Below are positions 55,207 to 63,867 of a stretch of 64,000 bases of DNA, one piece after another. The DNA is taken from NCBI RefSeq assembly GCF_000336915.1, contig NZ_AOMD01000014.1, positions 1-64,000 of the forward strand. The letters are read 5' to 3'. The notes under the pieces are model-generated. The model did not search any database. It worked only from the letters and a program-made list of their open reading frames with translations, and was not told the origin of the DNA. The stretch's first letter is position 1. Each line of letters begins with the position of its first letter. The position numbers were made by a program, and so were the translations under genes. This stretch comes from Halococcus saccharolyticus DSM 5350. GTDB taxonomy: Archaea; Halobacteriota; Halobacteria; Halobacteriales; Halococcaceae.

Positions 55207-57315
55207 TTACAAATCAGTTATGTCGATTTGATCACTCCAGCGTAGCTTTCCGCTGATTCTCACCGGTACTGTTTCAAGCTTGAAAAAACGCTCGAGCTCG
55301 TTCTGTGTTATGCTGAATGGGCCGATAACTCCGGAAGATAAGTAGTATCTCGATATACTGTCCATATATGGAACGACTAAGCTTCCTATCCCTCTTTGTG
55401 ATGTTGGATACGTCTCTAATTCTATATCGAACGAATTTTCTTCTGGTTTCAAATTGATTAAATTAGGCATTCCGCTCGCCGACTGCGCAATCGCTAGCCC
55501 ACCATCACCGATCACCAGGTACTCGTCTCCCATGATGCTCTCACCGCGGGCGATTTCGAGAGCGGACTGGAGCGAAAAGCCGGCGTTGAGCAGGCCCGCG
55601 AGAGTCCTTCCCATCCGGACTGCCTCGCAGTTGAGCACGTCGGTGAGTGTTGCGATCCCGCCGATGGACCCTGCCTCGATCAGCGCCATTCCCTGTCGGT
55701 AGGACTGGCAGGCGTTGAGTAAGAATGCATCCACCCCGACGGTATCGAGCGTGTTCGCGTTGAGGTCGCCGTCTGCACATTCGAATCCTCCGTCGTCGAC
55801 GTGGCCGATGTAATGGAGGAAGTCCGTCTGTGTCGAGAGCACACCTTCGAGTTCGGCTGTCGTGAGATCTCGGTGGAGCGAGACGTCGAACGGCAGTTCG
55901 TCGCGGTTGCCGTAGATGTCGTCGATCAGGTCGCGCTCCTCGGCCATGTCGGCGTCGTTGCAGACCACCGTGATGTCGATGTCGCCGTCGACGGGCGTTC
56001 TATCGAGGCGGTTCTGATAGGCCTCGACCGAGGTCTTGCTCGCGCCGAGGGGCATCCCCTCGCCGATCCACGCCTCTTCGAGCGAATCGGTCGCCTCGGG
56101 ACTCACGAACTCGACATCGGCCTCGGTTCCCGACTCTGGATTCGTACTCCGCGTGGTGCTCGCGCTCGCACTCCGCGTGAACTCGTCCTCGCGCCGGGCC
56201 GTCGCCGTTTCCACGCCGCCATCGAACATCAGTGCTTTCGAGCGCGTGACCGATCCCGTGCTCGCACACCGGACGACGGCGAGGTCGTCGACGACGAACG
56301 GGAGCGTTTCGATGCTCGCTGGCGTCGGTTCGACGTGGGAGGTGAGCTTCCACTCGGGGAGGTGGTCCTCGATGGTCGCGAACGGCACGTCGAGGTACGC
56401 GTCGAGCCGTTCGGCCAGCGGCTGATCGTAGAGTGCCGCGAAATCGAGGCCGAGGTCCGCCTCGACCGCCTCGCGCTCGTGGAGCGCCACCGGGTAGAGC
56501 CCCTCGGTACGCGCGAGACAGTCGAGGAAGAACGTCTGCTTCAACGTCCGTTCGACGGTCCGCTCGAACCCGCCTGGACCGTCGAGTGAGTATTCGAGCC
56601 CGTGATCGGCTCGGAGACGGGGCTCGTCGCCGGGGCGAACGCGCGCACCGAGATAGTACGCGAGCGGCGCGATCACGAAGATCGAACGGTACTCCGGTGG
56701 CACTTCGATCGTCACTCCCGTCTCGGGCGGTTCGAGCCCCGCGAGATCGAGCTCGTCGCCGAGTTCGATCGTGGGCGGATGCCCTCGAAGGGTGGGGTAG
56801 GAGCGCTCGGGAGAGGTCGTCTTGAGCGCGGAGCCGAACGTCGAGACCGCGGCCATCACGTCGACGGGATCGGTCGTGGTGGTAACCGTTGCGGCGGGAC
56901 GCTCGTGGTGTGAGCGCGCGCCCACTACGACCTCGGTCGCATTGCCGAAGTCGATCGTCATCCCTTCGATGTCGGCGCGCACCGAGACGGTACTCTCGAC
57001 CCGGCAGTAGAGCTTGATCGGCGCGCTCAGCTCGATCGTGTACTCACCGTGTGGCAACTCCTCGTTCGCGAAGTGCTCGGCTTGGGCCACGATCGCCCCC
57101 GACTCGTCACGGACGTGGACCGAGATCACGCTCGGCAGCGCGATACTCGTTGTCCGGATCGCAACCGCGGTCTCGACCGGGAATCGAAACCGATCGGTGT
57201 CGGCCGGTTGCGGCGCGACCGGCTCCGGCGTCGTCAGCGCGTATCGATGGCGCTCTATCGAGTCCACCACCGTGATACCCGCGCCGCCGTCAACCGGTTC
57301 GAACGATGGGTTCAT
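55207..57315 (-). CDS. CHAT-domain caspase-like protein
   Basis: A 702-residue protein. The N-terminal 400 residues are beta-rich and not assignable; an acidic/Ser/Thr linker (around residues 360-400) precedes a CHAT cysteine-protease domain. The catalytic dyad is His505 (HYIGHVDDGG) and Cys536 (FLLNACQSY), followed by the LIEAGSIGGIATL and AGLLNAGFSLQSALEIARGE helices. CHAT proteases cut specific partners in bacterial defence and gamma-proteobacterial stress systems; here both catalytic residues are intact. The last 87 residues differ in base composition from the rest. A 13-codon ORF just upstream ends in an ATGA overlap with this start. Confidence 0.88.
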   Translation of the reverse strand: MNPSFEPVDGGAGITVVDSIERHRYALTTPEPVAPQPADTDRFRFPVETAVAIRTTSIALPSVISVHVRDESGAIVAQAEHFANEELPHGEYTIELSAPIKLYCRVESTVSVRADIEGMTIDFGNATEVVVGARSHHERPAATVTTTTDPVDVMAAVSTFGSALKTTSPERSYPTLRGHPPTIELGDELDLAGLEPPETGVTIEVPPEYRSIFVIAPLAYYLGARVRPGDEPRLRADHGLEYSLDGPGGFERTVERTLKQTFFLDCLARTEGLYPVALHEREAVEADLGLDFAALYDQPLAERLDAYLDVPFATIEDHLPEWKLTSHVEPTPASIETLPFVVDDLAVVRCASTGSVTRSKALMFDGGVETATARREDEFTRSASASTTRSTNPESGTEADVEFVSPEATDSLEEAWIGEGMPLGASKTSVEAYQNRLDRTPVDGDIDITVVCNDADMAEERDLIDDIYGNRDELPFDVSLHRDLTTAELEGVLSTQTDFLHYIGHVDDGGFECADGDLNANTLDTVGVDAFLLNACQSYRQGMALIEAGSIGGIATLTDVLNCEAVRMGRTLAGLLNAGFSLQSALEIARGESIMGDEYLVIGDGGLAIAQSASGMPNLINLKPEENSFDIELETYPTSQRGIGSLVVPYMDSISRYYLSSGVIGPFSITQNELERFFKLETVPVRISGKLRWSDQIDITDL

Positions 57316-57353
57316 CCACGATCCCCATTTCCGGTTGTGCGTCTGTTCGACAT
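57312..57353 (-). CDS. Possible upstream ORF coupled to the CHAT gene
   Basis: ATG at 57353 (minus) opens 13 codons (MSNRRTTGNGDRG) ending in TGA that overlaps the CHAT start codon as ATGA. TAGTTTAGG on the minus strand at about 57379-57387 lies 27-34 bases upstream, which would make this ORF leaderless and CHAT translation dependent on it. This is an arrangement seen in the sequence; its use is speculation. Confidence 0.3.
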   Translation of the reverse strand: MSNRRTTGNGDRG

Positions 57354-57545
57354 GTCTACAGTACTATCTACTCCCAACAGGGCCTAAACTAAAAACCTAT
57401 GGATGGTAGAACATCACATTGTCCGTCCCGATACTTCGTCGGCTCGGACAGGGGGCCGACGGCCGGGAACCGAACCACCGCAACGGTTGAACGGGTCGAA
57501 CGGATCGACCGCATCCGTCGTGACTGGCGTGGACGAGGAACAGTA

Positions 57546-57550
57546 CTTAG
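57546..57550 (+). promoter_or_regulatory. TATA-like box for the histidine kinase gene
   Basis: CTTAG in AGTACTTAGC, about 27 bases before ATG 57574. It supports this start against the frame-extended ATG at 57403 and shows divergent promoters between CHAT and the kinase. Confidence 0.45.
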
Positions 57551-57573
57551 CCGCTGGGGTTCCATGTCTACCC

Positions 57574-59577
57574 ATGGGCGATCCGATCCGGGTGCTCTGC
57601 GTCGACGACGACCCGGCTACCCTCGAGATCGCCGCGTCGTTTCTCGATCGGAACGGCCTCGACGTGGTGACCGAAACCAGCGCCCGCGACGCCCTCGACC
57701 GACTCGACGAAGCCATCGATTGTATCGTCAGCGACTACGAGATGCCGGCGATCGATGGTCTCGAACTCCTTGAGACGGTCCGCGACGACCACCCTGACTT
57801 GCCCTTCATCCTCTTCACCGGGAAGGGCAACGAGGCCATCGCGAGCGAGGCCATCTCCGCCGGTGTCACCGATTATCTCCGCAAGGAAACCGGCACCGAC
57901 CAGTACACGGTGCTCGCCAACCGGATCGAGAACGCGGTCGAAAAGCGTCGGGCCGAGCGCGAACTCGCCCGCACGGAGTCGCGTTACCGACGGCTGGTCG
58001 AACAGACCCTCGTCGGTATCTACATCATCCAAGACGATCGTATCCGGTACGCGAATCCGAAGCTTGCTGCCATCTTCGGCTACGATCCCGACGAACTCGT
58101 TGGTCGCTCTCCACTCACGGTCGTGGCCGAGTCCGACCGCGATCGCGTCGCCGACAGTCTCGCCGCCCGCCAAACCGGCGAAATCGACGAGGTCAACTAC
58201 ACCTTCACCGGGGTCACCAAGAGCGGTACGCCGGTCGAGATCGAGGCTCACGGAGGTTCGATCGATCTCGACGGCGATCCAGCGGTGATGGGCGTTCTCC
58301 GCGAGGTGAACGACCGCCACCGCCGGGAGTACGCACTCCGCGCACTCCACGATGCGACCGGCGATCTGATGCGAGCCCACACTCCCGAAGCCGTCGTCGA
58401 TCGGGCTGTCGCCGCCGCCGAGGACGTCCTCGGGTTCCCAGTGGCGGTGATCAGACTCCACAGCCCGGAAACCGATACGCTCGATCCGGTGGCCGTGACC
58501 GAGACAGCTATCGACGTGCTCGGTGAACGCCCGAAGTACGATCGCGACGAGGCACTTCCGTGGCGAGCGCTCGAATCGGGTGAACCCGTGATCGCGGACG
58601 GAAGTCTCGCAGGGCGCGCAACGAACGACCTCCCGCTCGAAAGCGCACTGTACGTCTCGATCGACGATCACGGCACGCTCAGCATCGGCTCGCCCGACGA
58701 CACCTTCGACGATGCCGACGTTCGACTCGCCCAAGTGCTCGCGGCGAACACCGCGGCAGCGCTCGATCGCGTCGCCAACGAGGCCGAACTCGAACGCCAG
58801 AACGAACGGCTGGAGGAGTTCGCGAGCGTCGTGAGCCACGACCTCAGAAACCCGCTCGGTCTCGCACGAGGCCGACTCGAACTCGCCCACGAGGAACATC
58901 CCTCCGAACACCACGACGACATTCAGTGGGCGCTCTCCCGGATGGATTCGCTGATCGAGGACTTGCTCGCGCTCGCACGACAGGGTGAGGTCGTCGACGA
59001 AACCACGACCGTCTCGCTCGCCACGATCGCCGAGGCCGCGTGGATGGAGATCGACGACGAAACCGCGTCGTTCGTCCACGACGACCTCGGTGAGATCGAG
59101 GCCGATCCCGACCGCCTCCAGCGACTGTTCGGCAACCTGTTCCGAAATGCCGTAGAGCACGGCTCCACAAGCCCTCGCTCGCACGATCGCGAGGACGCTG
59201 TGGAACACGGTTCGACAAGCCCTCGTTCGAGAACTCACGAGGACACCGTGGAGCACAGCTCCACGAGTAGCCGGTCGGAGGCCGGCGACGCCATCGAGCA
59301 CGGTTCGATGAGCAGGCAGGCGTCGCCCGACGACGGCTCATCGGTGACCGTCCGAGTAGAGCGTCTCCCCGACGGCGGTTTCGCGGTTGCGGACGACGGG
59401 CCAGGCATCCCCGACGACGAGAGCGACCGCGTCTTCGAGAGTGGGTACTCGACCGGCGAGGGGACGGGATTGGGGCTCGCTATTGTCAGGACCATCGCCG
59501 AAGCCCACGGCTGGCAGGTCTTGATCACTAAGAGCGATACCGGCGGTGCACGGATCGAGGTCCACACTCGCGGCTAA
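57574..59577 (+). CDS. Multidomain sensor histidine kinase (REC-PAS-GAF-HisKA-HATPase)
   Basis: A 667-residue cytoplasmic kinase without transmembrane segments. Domains in order: receiver with phosphoacceptor Asp54 (VSDYEMP); PAS at about 133-250; GAF-like at about 262-405; HisKA with His422 (SHDLRNP); HATPase with N-box NLFRNAVEHG (521-530), DDGPGIP (607-613) and GEGTGLGLA (628-636). Between N-box and the next strand lies a tandem repeat of the unit DAVEHGSTSPRS (residues 526-583). The architecture is of the haloarchaeal bacterio-opsin-activator/HTR-like soluble kinases; the signal and partner are unknown. Divergent from the CHAT gene. Confidence 0.9.
   Translation: MGDPIRVLCVDDDPATLEIAASFLDRNGLDVVTETSARDALDRLDEAIDCIVSDYEMPAIDGLELLETVRDDHPDLPFILFTGKGNEAIASEAISAGVTDYLRKETGTDQYTVLANRIENAVEKRRAERELARTESRYRRLVEQTLVGIYIIQDDRIRYANPKLAAIFGYDPDELVGRSPLTVVAESDRDRVADSLAARQTGEIDEVNYTFTGVTKSGTPVEIEAHGGSIDLDGDPAVMGVLREVNDRHRREYALRALHDATGDLMRAHTPEAVVDRAVAAAEDVLGFPVAVIRLHSPETDTLDPVAVTETAIDVLGERPKYDRDEALPWRALESGEPVIADGSLAGRATNDLPLESALYVSIDDHGTLSIGSPDDTFDDADVRLAQVLAANTAAALDRVANEAELERQNERLEEFASVVSHDLRNPLGLARGRLELAHEEHPSEHHDDIQWALSRMDSLIEDLLALARQGEVVDETTTVSLATIAEAAWMEIDDETASFVHDDLGEIEADPDRLQRLFGNLFRNAVEHGSTSPRSHDREDAVEHGSTSPRSRTHEDTVEHSSTSSRSEAGDAIEHGSMSRQASPDDGSSVTVRVERLPDGGFAVADDGPGIPDDESDRVFESGYSTGEGTGLGLAIVRTIAEAHGWQVLITKSDTGGARIEVHTRG
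59149..59322 (+). repeat. 48-base coding tandem repeat in the histidine kinase
   Basis: Units: 59149-59196 and 59197-59244 (48 bases each), 59245-59289 (45 bases), and a partial fourth at 59290-59322. Each encodes a version of AVEHGSTSPRS plus five or four variable residues. The units copy the end of the N-box helix. Their codons have diverged (for example GTA GAG CAC GGC against GTG GAA CAC GGT), so the duplications are not recent. Confidence 0.85.
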
Positions 59578-60061
59578 CATCGAGCAGGCAGATCGCTTGC
59601 ACGAATCACCGTTCGAACGTCGTCTTGACGGTCCATCCCGGCGAGTGCAGCGCACGAAGCGGCACTCGGGACTGATCTCCGCCACCGAGCTTGTGGATAG
59701 TCGATTTGGTGAGACAGTACACTGGCCTTATCGTCCATGCACCCTCTCTTTGTGCTCCGTCTGTATCGTGTCCCGTAGGGAGGAGGGGAACCCGGATGGA
59801 CGAACCGATGGGCTCCTGTGACTCTCCATCCGTTGCGAGCCTCTGGCATCACTCGTGACTTCCCCTGCTCCTCGTTTCACCCACACACGATCCGACCCCA
59901 AACTGTTCCGCTGTCGTGGTTTCGCGCTGAAAGGCTAATTTCCCGATGATGGTTGCGTCGGTTCGTGATCCATCGATGATCCGGACAGTTCGACGCCTGA
60001 GCCGGCGAACGCGGCTGCCGACATCACAACCCTGATAGACAATGGTGTCGTACACCAGCTC
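59578..60061. other. Intergenic stretch without a supported gene
   Basis: Between the histidine kinase and the thiolase. Open frames are present on both strands but lack the GC-rich third-position bias of real genes here. The thiolase promoter should lie near 60025-60040, where no strong TATA-like box is evident. Confidence 0.4.
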
Positions 60062-61228
60062 ATGGCACGAGCTTCCATCGTCGGTGCGGGAATGACGAAG
60101 TTCGGCGTTCACGAACGGCCGTTGCCGGACCTGTTCGCCGATGCCGCGTTCGACGCGTTCGACGATTCGGGGATCGAACCTCCCGAAATCGAGGCGCTCT
60201 ATTTCGGCAACGCGATGGGTGGGATGACCGAGAACGATACTCACCTCGCACCCACGCTCGCCTCGCACATCGGCTGTACGGGCGTTCCCGCCCAGCGCTT
60301 CGAGGACGCGTGTGCCACCTCGGCGAACGCGTTCAAACACGCGGTCGAGGCGGTCGAATCCGGCCGTCACGACGTGGTGCTCGCCGGTGGCGTCGAACGC
60401 TGTACACCCGAAACCGGGCTTGGCACCGGCGCGATGACGAAGGTCTTCGTCAGCGCCGCCCACCGTCAGTACGAACAGCCCGCCGGCCTCACCTTCCCCG
60501 GCGTATTCGCGCTGCTCACCAAGCGCCACATGCACGAGTACGGCACCACCGAAGAGCATCTCGCCGAGGTCGCGGTCAAGAACCACTACAACGGGACGCT
60601 CAATCCGCGTGCGCATTTCGGCCGGGAGACAACAGTAGAGAAGGTGCTCGATTCGCCGATCGTCGCCGACCCGTTCCACCTGATGGACTGCTGTCCGTTC
60701 TCGGACGGGGCGTCGGCGGTCGTGGTCGCCAGCGAGGAGGCCGCCGAGAGCTTCGAGAACCCGGTCGACGTTGCGGGCGTGGGCCACGCGACCGACGTGG
60801 TCCCGCTCGCGGACAAGGACGCCCTCCCGGCGACCCAGGCTGCCCGGGATGCGGCGAGTCAGGCGTACGACCAGGCGGGAACGACCGCCGACGCGATCGA
60901 TTTCGCGGAGATCCACGACTGCTTCACGGGGGCCGAAGTGATGGCGACCGAGGCACTCGGACTCTTCGAGGACGGTGCGGGCGGCCCGGCAGCGGCAGCG
61001 GGCCGGACCGCCCTGGATGGCGACGTACCGGTGAACCCCTCGGGCGGACTGAAAGCGAAGGGCCACCCTCTCGGAGCGACCGGCACCGCACAGCTGGTCG
61101 AACTCACCGAGCAACTCCGCGGCGAGGCTGGCGAGCGCCAGCTTGACGATCCCGAGCGTGCGGTCGCACACAACCTGGGTGGCGACGCCGCGACCACCGT
61201 CGTCACGGTGATGGAGGCCCGCCAATGA
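60062..61228 (+). CDS. Thiolase family protein (SCP-x type)
   Basis: A 388-residue thiolase. The nucleophile is Cys84 (EDACATSANA); DFAEIHDCFT carries the second-site His and Cys and GHPLGATG the last His, so the triad is complete. By pattern it is nearer to SCP-x/acetoacetyl-CoA-type thiolases that pair with a DUF35 protein than to FadA. Together they would make acetoacetyl-CoA from two acetyl-CoA, as in archaeal mevalonate synthesis, where a complex with HMG-CoA synthase is known; that synthase gene is not here. It ends in an ATGA overlap. Confidence 0.87.
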   Translation: MARASIVGAGMTKFGVHERPLPDLFADAAFDAFDDSGIEPPEIEALYFGNAMGGMTENDTHLAPTLASHIGCTGVPAQRFEDACATSANAFKHAVEAVESGRHDVVLAGGVERCTPETGLGTGAMTKVFVSAAHRQYEQPAGLTFPGVFALLTKRHMHEYGTTEEHLAEVAVKNHYNGTLNPRAHFGRETTVEKVLDSPIVADPFHLMDCCPFSDGASAVVVASEEAAESFENPVDVAGVGHATDVVPLADKDALPATQAARDAASQAYDQAGTTADAIDFAEIHDCFTGAEVMATEALGLFEDGAGGPAAAAGRTALDGDVPVNPSGGLKAKGHPLGATGTAQLVELTEQLRGEAGERQLDDPERAVAHNLGGDAATTVVTVMEARQ

Positions 61229-61602
61229 GCGGTTCCGAACCGAGCGCCGACCGGCTCGATTACGTCGAGTGGGCAGACCGCCTCCGCGACGGCGAACTGC
61301 TCGGCCAGGAATGTGCGGAGTGCGGCCACACGACCGCGGCCCCGAAAGCCGCGTGCGCGCAGTGCGGCTCGCGGACGATCGCCACCGTCACGCTGCCGAC
61401 GACCGGCACCGTCCACTCCGAAACCACGATCGCGGTTGCACCCGAAGGATTCGAGGGCGAGTACCAGGTCGCCGTGGTTCGGCTCGGCGACGCCAAGATA
61501 CTCGGCCGGATCGACGATACCGTCGACATCGGCGATCGCGTCTCGTTCACCGATGTCGTGACTGCCGACGACCACCCAGCGCCCGTCTTCACCCCTGTCT
61601 GA
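61225..61602 (+). CDS. DUF35 zinc-ribbon/OB-fold protein, thiolase partner
   Basis: A 125-residue protein. The rubredoxin-like zinc ribbon has Cys30, Cys33, Cys44 and Cys47 (CAECG and CAQCG); an OB-fold follows (GTVHSETTIAVAPEG, EYQVAVVRLGDAKILG). Proteins of this family bridge a thiolase and HMG-CoA synthase in archaea and bind the CoA intermediate. It overlaps the thiolase gene by four bases, so the two are produced together. Confidence 0.88.
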   Translation: MSGSEPSADRLDYVEWADRLRDGELLGQECAECGHTTAAPKAACAQCGSRTIATVTLPTTGTVHSETTIAVAPEGFEGEYQVAVVRLGDAKILGRIDDTVDIGDRVSFTDVVTADDHPAPVFTPV

Positions 61603-61722
61603 GGCGCGACTCGAACTGGCGACCCAAACGGAGTGCCGTGTTCTCCGGATCGACCGTCCGACGGCCTCTTCCGATATCGACCGAAGTTTCACGGCCGATT
61701 CCTGCCGCGACTCCCCAATCGG

Positions 61723-61728
61723 TTTATT
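61723..61728 (+). promoter_or_regulatory. TATA-like box for the second MFS gene
   Basis: TTTATT, 26-31 bases before GTG 61754, as expected of a leaderless transcript with a GTG start. Confidence 0.55.
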
Positions 61729-61753
61729 CCCGACGAACGTACCGTAAGCACCT

Positions 61754-62947
61754 GTGAACACCGATCGTGTGGTGCTGGCGACGATGATCTTCGCGGTGCT
61801 GTTCGGGCAGGTGGCGCTCTACCCCGGCGTCCCGGAGCTCGTGGCGGCGCTCGGCGCGACCACGACGCTCGACGCAGGCACGTGGTTCCTCGCGGCCGAG
61901 TACGCCGGCTTCGTGCTCTTCGCTGGCGTCTGGGGCGCGCTGAGTGACGCCACCGGCCGGCGAGTGCCCTTGATCGTCGCTGGCGCGCTCGGCGGCGTGG
62001 CGAGCTACGCGGCGTTGATCGGTCTCGCCGAGGTCGCAGGGATCGGGTTCGGCGCGATGCTCGTCCTCCGCTTCATCGAGGGGAGTTTCACCATCGCGGC
62101 GTTCTCGCTCTCGATCACGATGCTGATGGATCTGGAGGGAGGCCACGGCCGGAACATGGGGGCGGCGGGCATCGCCATCGGCTCCGGGACGGCGCTCGGC
62201 GCACCCCTCGGCGGCCAGCTCTCGTCGATCGGTCCGCTCATGCCGATCGCTGTTGCTGCCGGTCTCCTCTGTGTCGTCGCGCTGTTGGCGACTCAAGTGA
62301 CCGACCGAGTTCCCGAGAGCCAGCGTGGTGGTATCGGGGCCGCGATCGCTGGCCTCACCGAACGGCCCGCACTCGGCCTCCCCTACGCCTTCGGCTTCGC
62401 CGACCGGTTCACGGCGGGCTTTTTCGCACTCGTCGGCACGCTCTACTTCCGGCAGACCTTCGATCTCGACGCGGGCGCGGCGGGCATCGTGCTCGGCCTG
62501 TTCTTCGCGCCGTTCGCGCTCGGCCAGTACCCGATGGGGCGGCTCTCGGACCGCATCGGTCGACTCCTTCCGGTCGTCGCGGGATCGGTGCTCTACGGGG
62601 GTGCCATCCTCGCGGTCTATCTCGCGCCCACGATCGAGATCGCGAGCGCGACGATGGTCCTGCTCGGGATCGCCGGCGCGCTCGTCGCTCCGGCCACGAT
62701 GGCGCTCGTCACGGACCTCGCTCCCGACGATCGGGGCACCGCGATGGGTGGGTTCAACGTCTTCGGGAGTCTCGGCTTCCTCGTGGGAACCGTCGGCGGC
62801 GGCGTGATCGCTGACAACGTTGGCTTCGGCGCTGCCTTTCTCGCTGCCGCCGCGCTCGAAGCTGGGATCGTCCTCGTCACACTCCCGCTACTCGTCCGAC
62901 TCGACATCCCCCGAGCGACGCTGTTCGGCGATCGGGAATCGACCTGA
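61754..62947 (+). CDS. MFS transporter
   Basis: A 397-residue major facilitator protein with twelve expected helices. Motif A in the loop after helix 2 is GALSDATGRRVPL and its second-half copy is GRLSDRIGRLLPV. It starts with GTG (MNTDRVVLATMIFAV), set by the TATA-like box 27 bases upstream. It is of the drug/metabolite efflux type, distant from the first MFS protein in this window. Substrate unknown. It has no partner gene. Confidence 0.88.
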   Translation: MNTDRVVLATMIFAVLFGQVALYPGVPELVAALGATTTLDAGTWFLAAEYAGFVLFAGVWGALSDATGRRVPLIVAGALGGVASYAALIGLAEVAGIGFGAMLVLRFIEGSFTIAAFSLSITMLMDLEGGHGRNMGAAGIAIGSGTALGAPLGGQLSSIGPLMPIAVAAGLLCVVALLATQVTDRVPESQRGGIGAAIAGLTERPALGLPYAFGFADRFTAGFFALVGTLYFRQTFDLDAGAAGIVLGLFFAPFALGQYPMGRLSDRIGRLLPVVAGSVLYGGAILAVYLAPTIEIASATMVLLGIAGALVAPATMALVTDLAPDDRGTAMGGFNVFGSLGFLVGTVGGGVIADNVGFGAAFLAAAALEAGIVLVTLPLLVRLDIPRATLFGDREST

Positions 62948-63380
62948 CGACACGCTCGTCCGTCGGCAGCTGTCTCGACACCTCGTCACGACCTCATAGT
63001 ACCAGTCGCTTCCGTTCTCCAGGGTAGCGTGTGCCTCTCCAAATCGCACCACCCAGTAATGGCGCTATTGCAGCACAGACACCTACTCGAACTACCGATC
63101 TCGAATTCGCCGACGAATCACTGGCCAGTCAGTTATCAGCGCTGTGCCGGATGACCGATTTGAGTACAGCATGGTTGAGTCACGAACGACATCAAACGTT
63201 CACGGGATGGATTCACCTTGGAGACAGACGAAATCATCCTCTCGATTGCCGTCAAATTCTGGAGGATTCGGTGAAACCTCGAAAATGATGTTGGAACCTA
63301 TTCGAATCGAAAATGTCTCTCCTTCTAACCCTGTTCGGGAATGAAGGCATTATATTATCTGCCGCCGCAAGAAGGTGGCA
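62948..63380. other. AT-richer gap without a supported gene
   Basis: Base composition falls towards the end of the window. Open frames here (for example at 63031-63288) do not show haloarchaeal codon bias or acidic composition. They could be decayed remnants. Confidence 0.4.
63351..63358 (+). promoter_or_regulatory. TATA-like box for the PadR-like regulator
   Basis: TATATTAT, 23-30 bases before ATG 63381. It supports this start over the in-frame ATG-like codon at 63375. Confidence 0.55.
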
Positions 63381-63659
63381 ATGGAAGACCTCAATGCGTT
63401 TCAACGAGATCTGTTGTATGTCAATGAGAGCGTAGGAGAAGCATCGGGCTTAGAAATCAAGGATGTTCTCGATAGCCACTATGATGAGGAGATTGATACA
63501 AGTCGTCTCTATCCGAATCTCGATGAACTGGTTGATCGAGGATTGATCGACAAAGGAAGTATAGATGGTCGGACAAATTCGTACACTCTTTCCGAAGAAG
63601 GTCACCAAGCGCTCGCCGCACGACGAGAGTGGGAAGAAAGTTTAAAACCAACTGATTAG
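63381..63659 (+). CDS. PadR-like winged-helix regulator
   Basis: A 92-residue winged-helix protein (MEDLNAFQRDLLYV). The recognition-helix region EIDTSRLYPNLDELVDRGLI and the wing (IDGRTNSYTLSEEGHQAL) match haloarchaeal PadR/phiH1-repressor-like proteins. The gene is notably AT-rich in codon use (AAA, AAT, TTA, GAT common), unlike most of the window, a sign of transfer or viral/plasmid origin. It is preceded by a clear AT-rich promoter and has no obvious target gene. Confidence 0.75.
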   Translation: MEDLNAFQRDLLYVNESVGEASGLEIKDVLDSHYDEEIDTSRLYPNLDELVDRGLIDKGSIDGRTNSYTLSEEGHQALAARREWEESLKPTD

Positions 63660-63831
63660 GCTGCGCTTCAAGGTGCTGTTTTGGAATAAAAGAAAAATAC
63701 CGGGACTGAATGCTACTTATGTTTCCTTCTCTGATGCAATACGGGGTGTGGAGGTATATAAGTAAATGCTTCGGATGCAACGGTGGTTCCCTCCAAGCGG
63801 ATTCGATTAGCCGTCGAGTGAGACGGAGTTC

Positions 63832-63837
63832 ATAAAT
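63832..63837 (+). promoter_or_regulatory. TATA-like box for the terminal ribbon-helix-helix gene
   Basis: ATAAAT in TTCATAAATAG, 31-36 bases before ATG 63868. A leader of a few bases is expected. Confidence 0.4.
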
Positions 63838-63867
63838 AGTATGAAGACGTAGGTGAGAAACAGACCA

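Noticed and set aside
63031-63288. 85-codon frame in the AT-rich tail
   Set aside because: No acidic composition, GC third-position bias or domain; probably chance or remnant.
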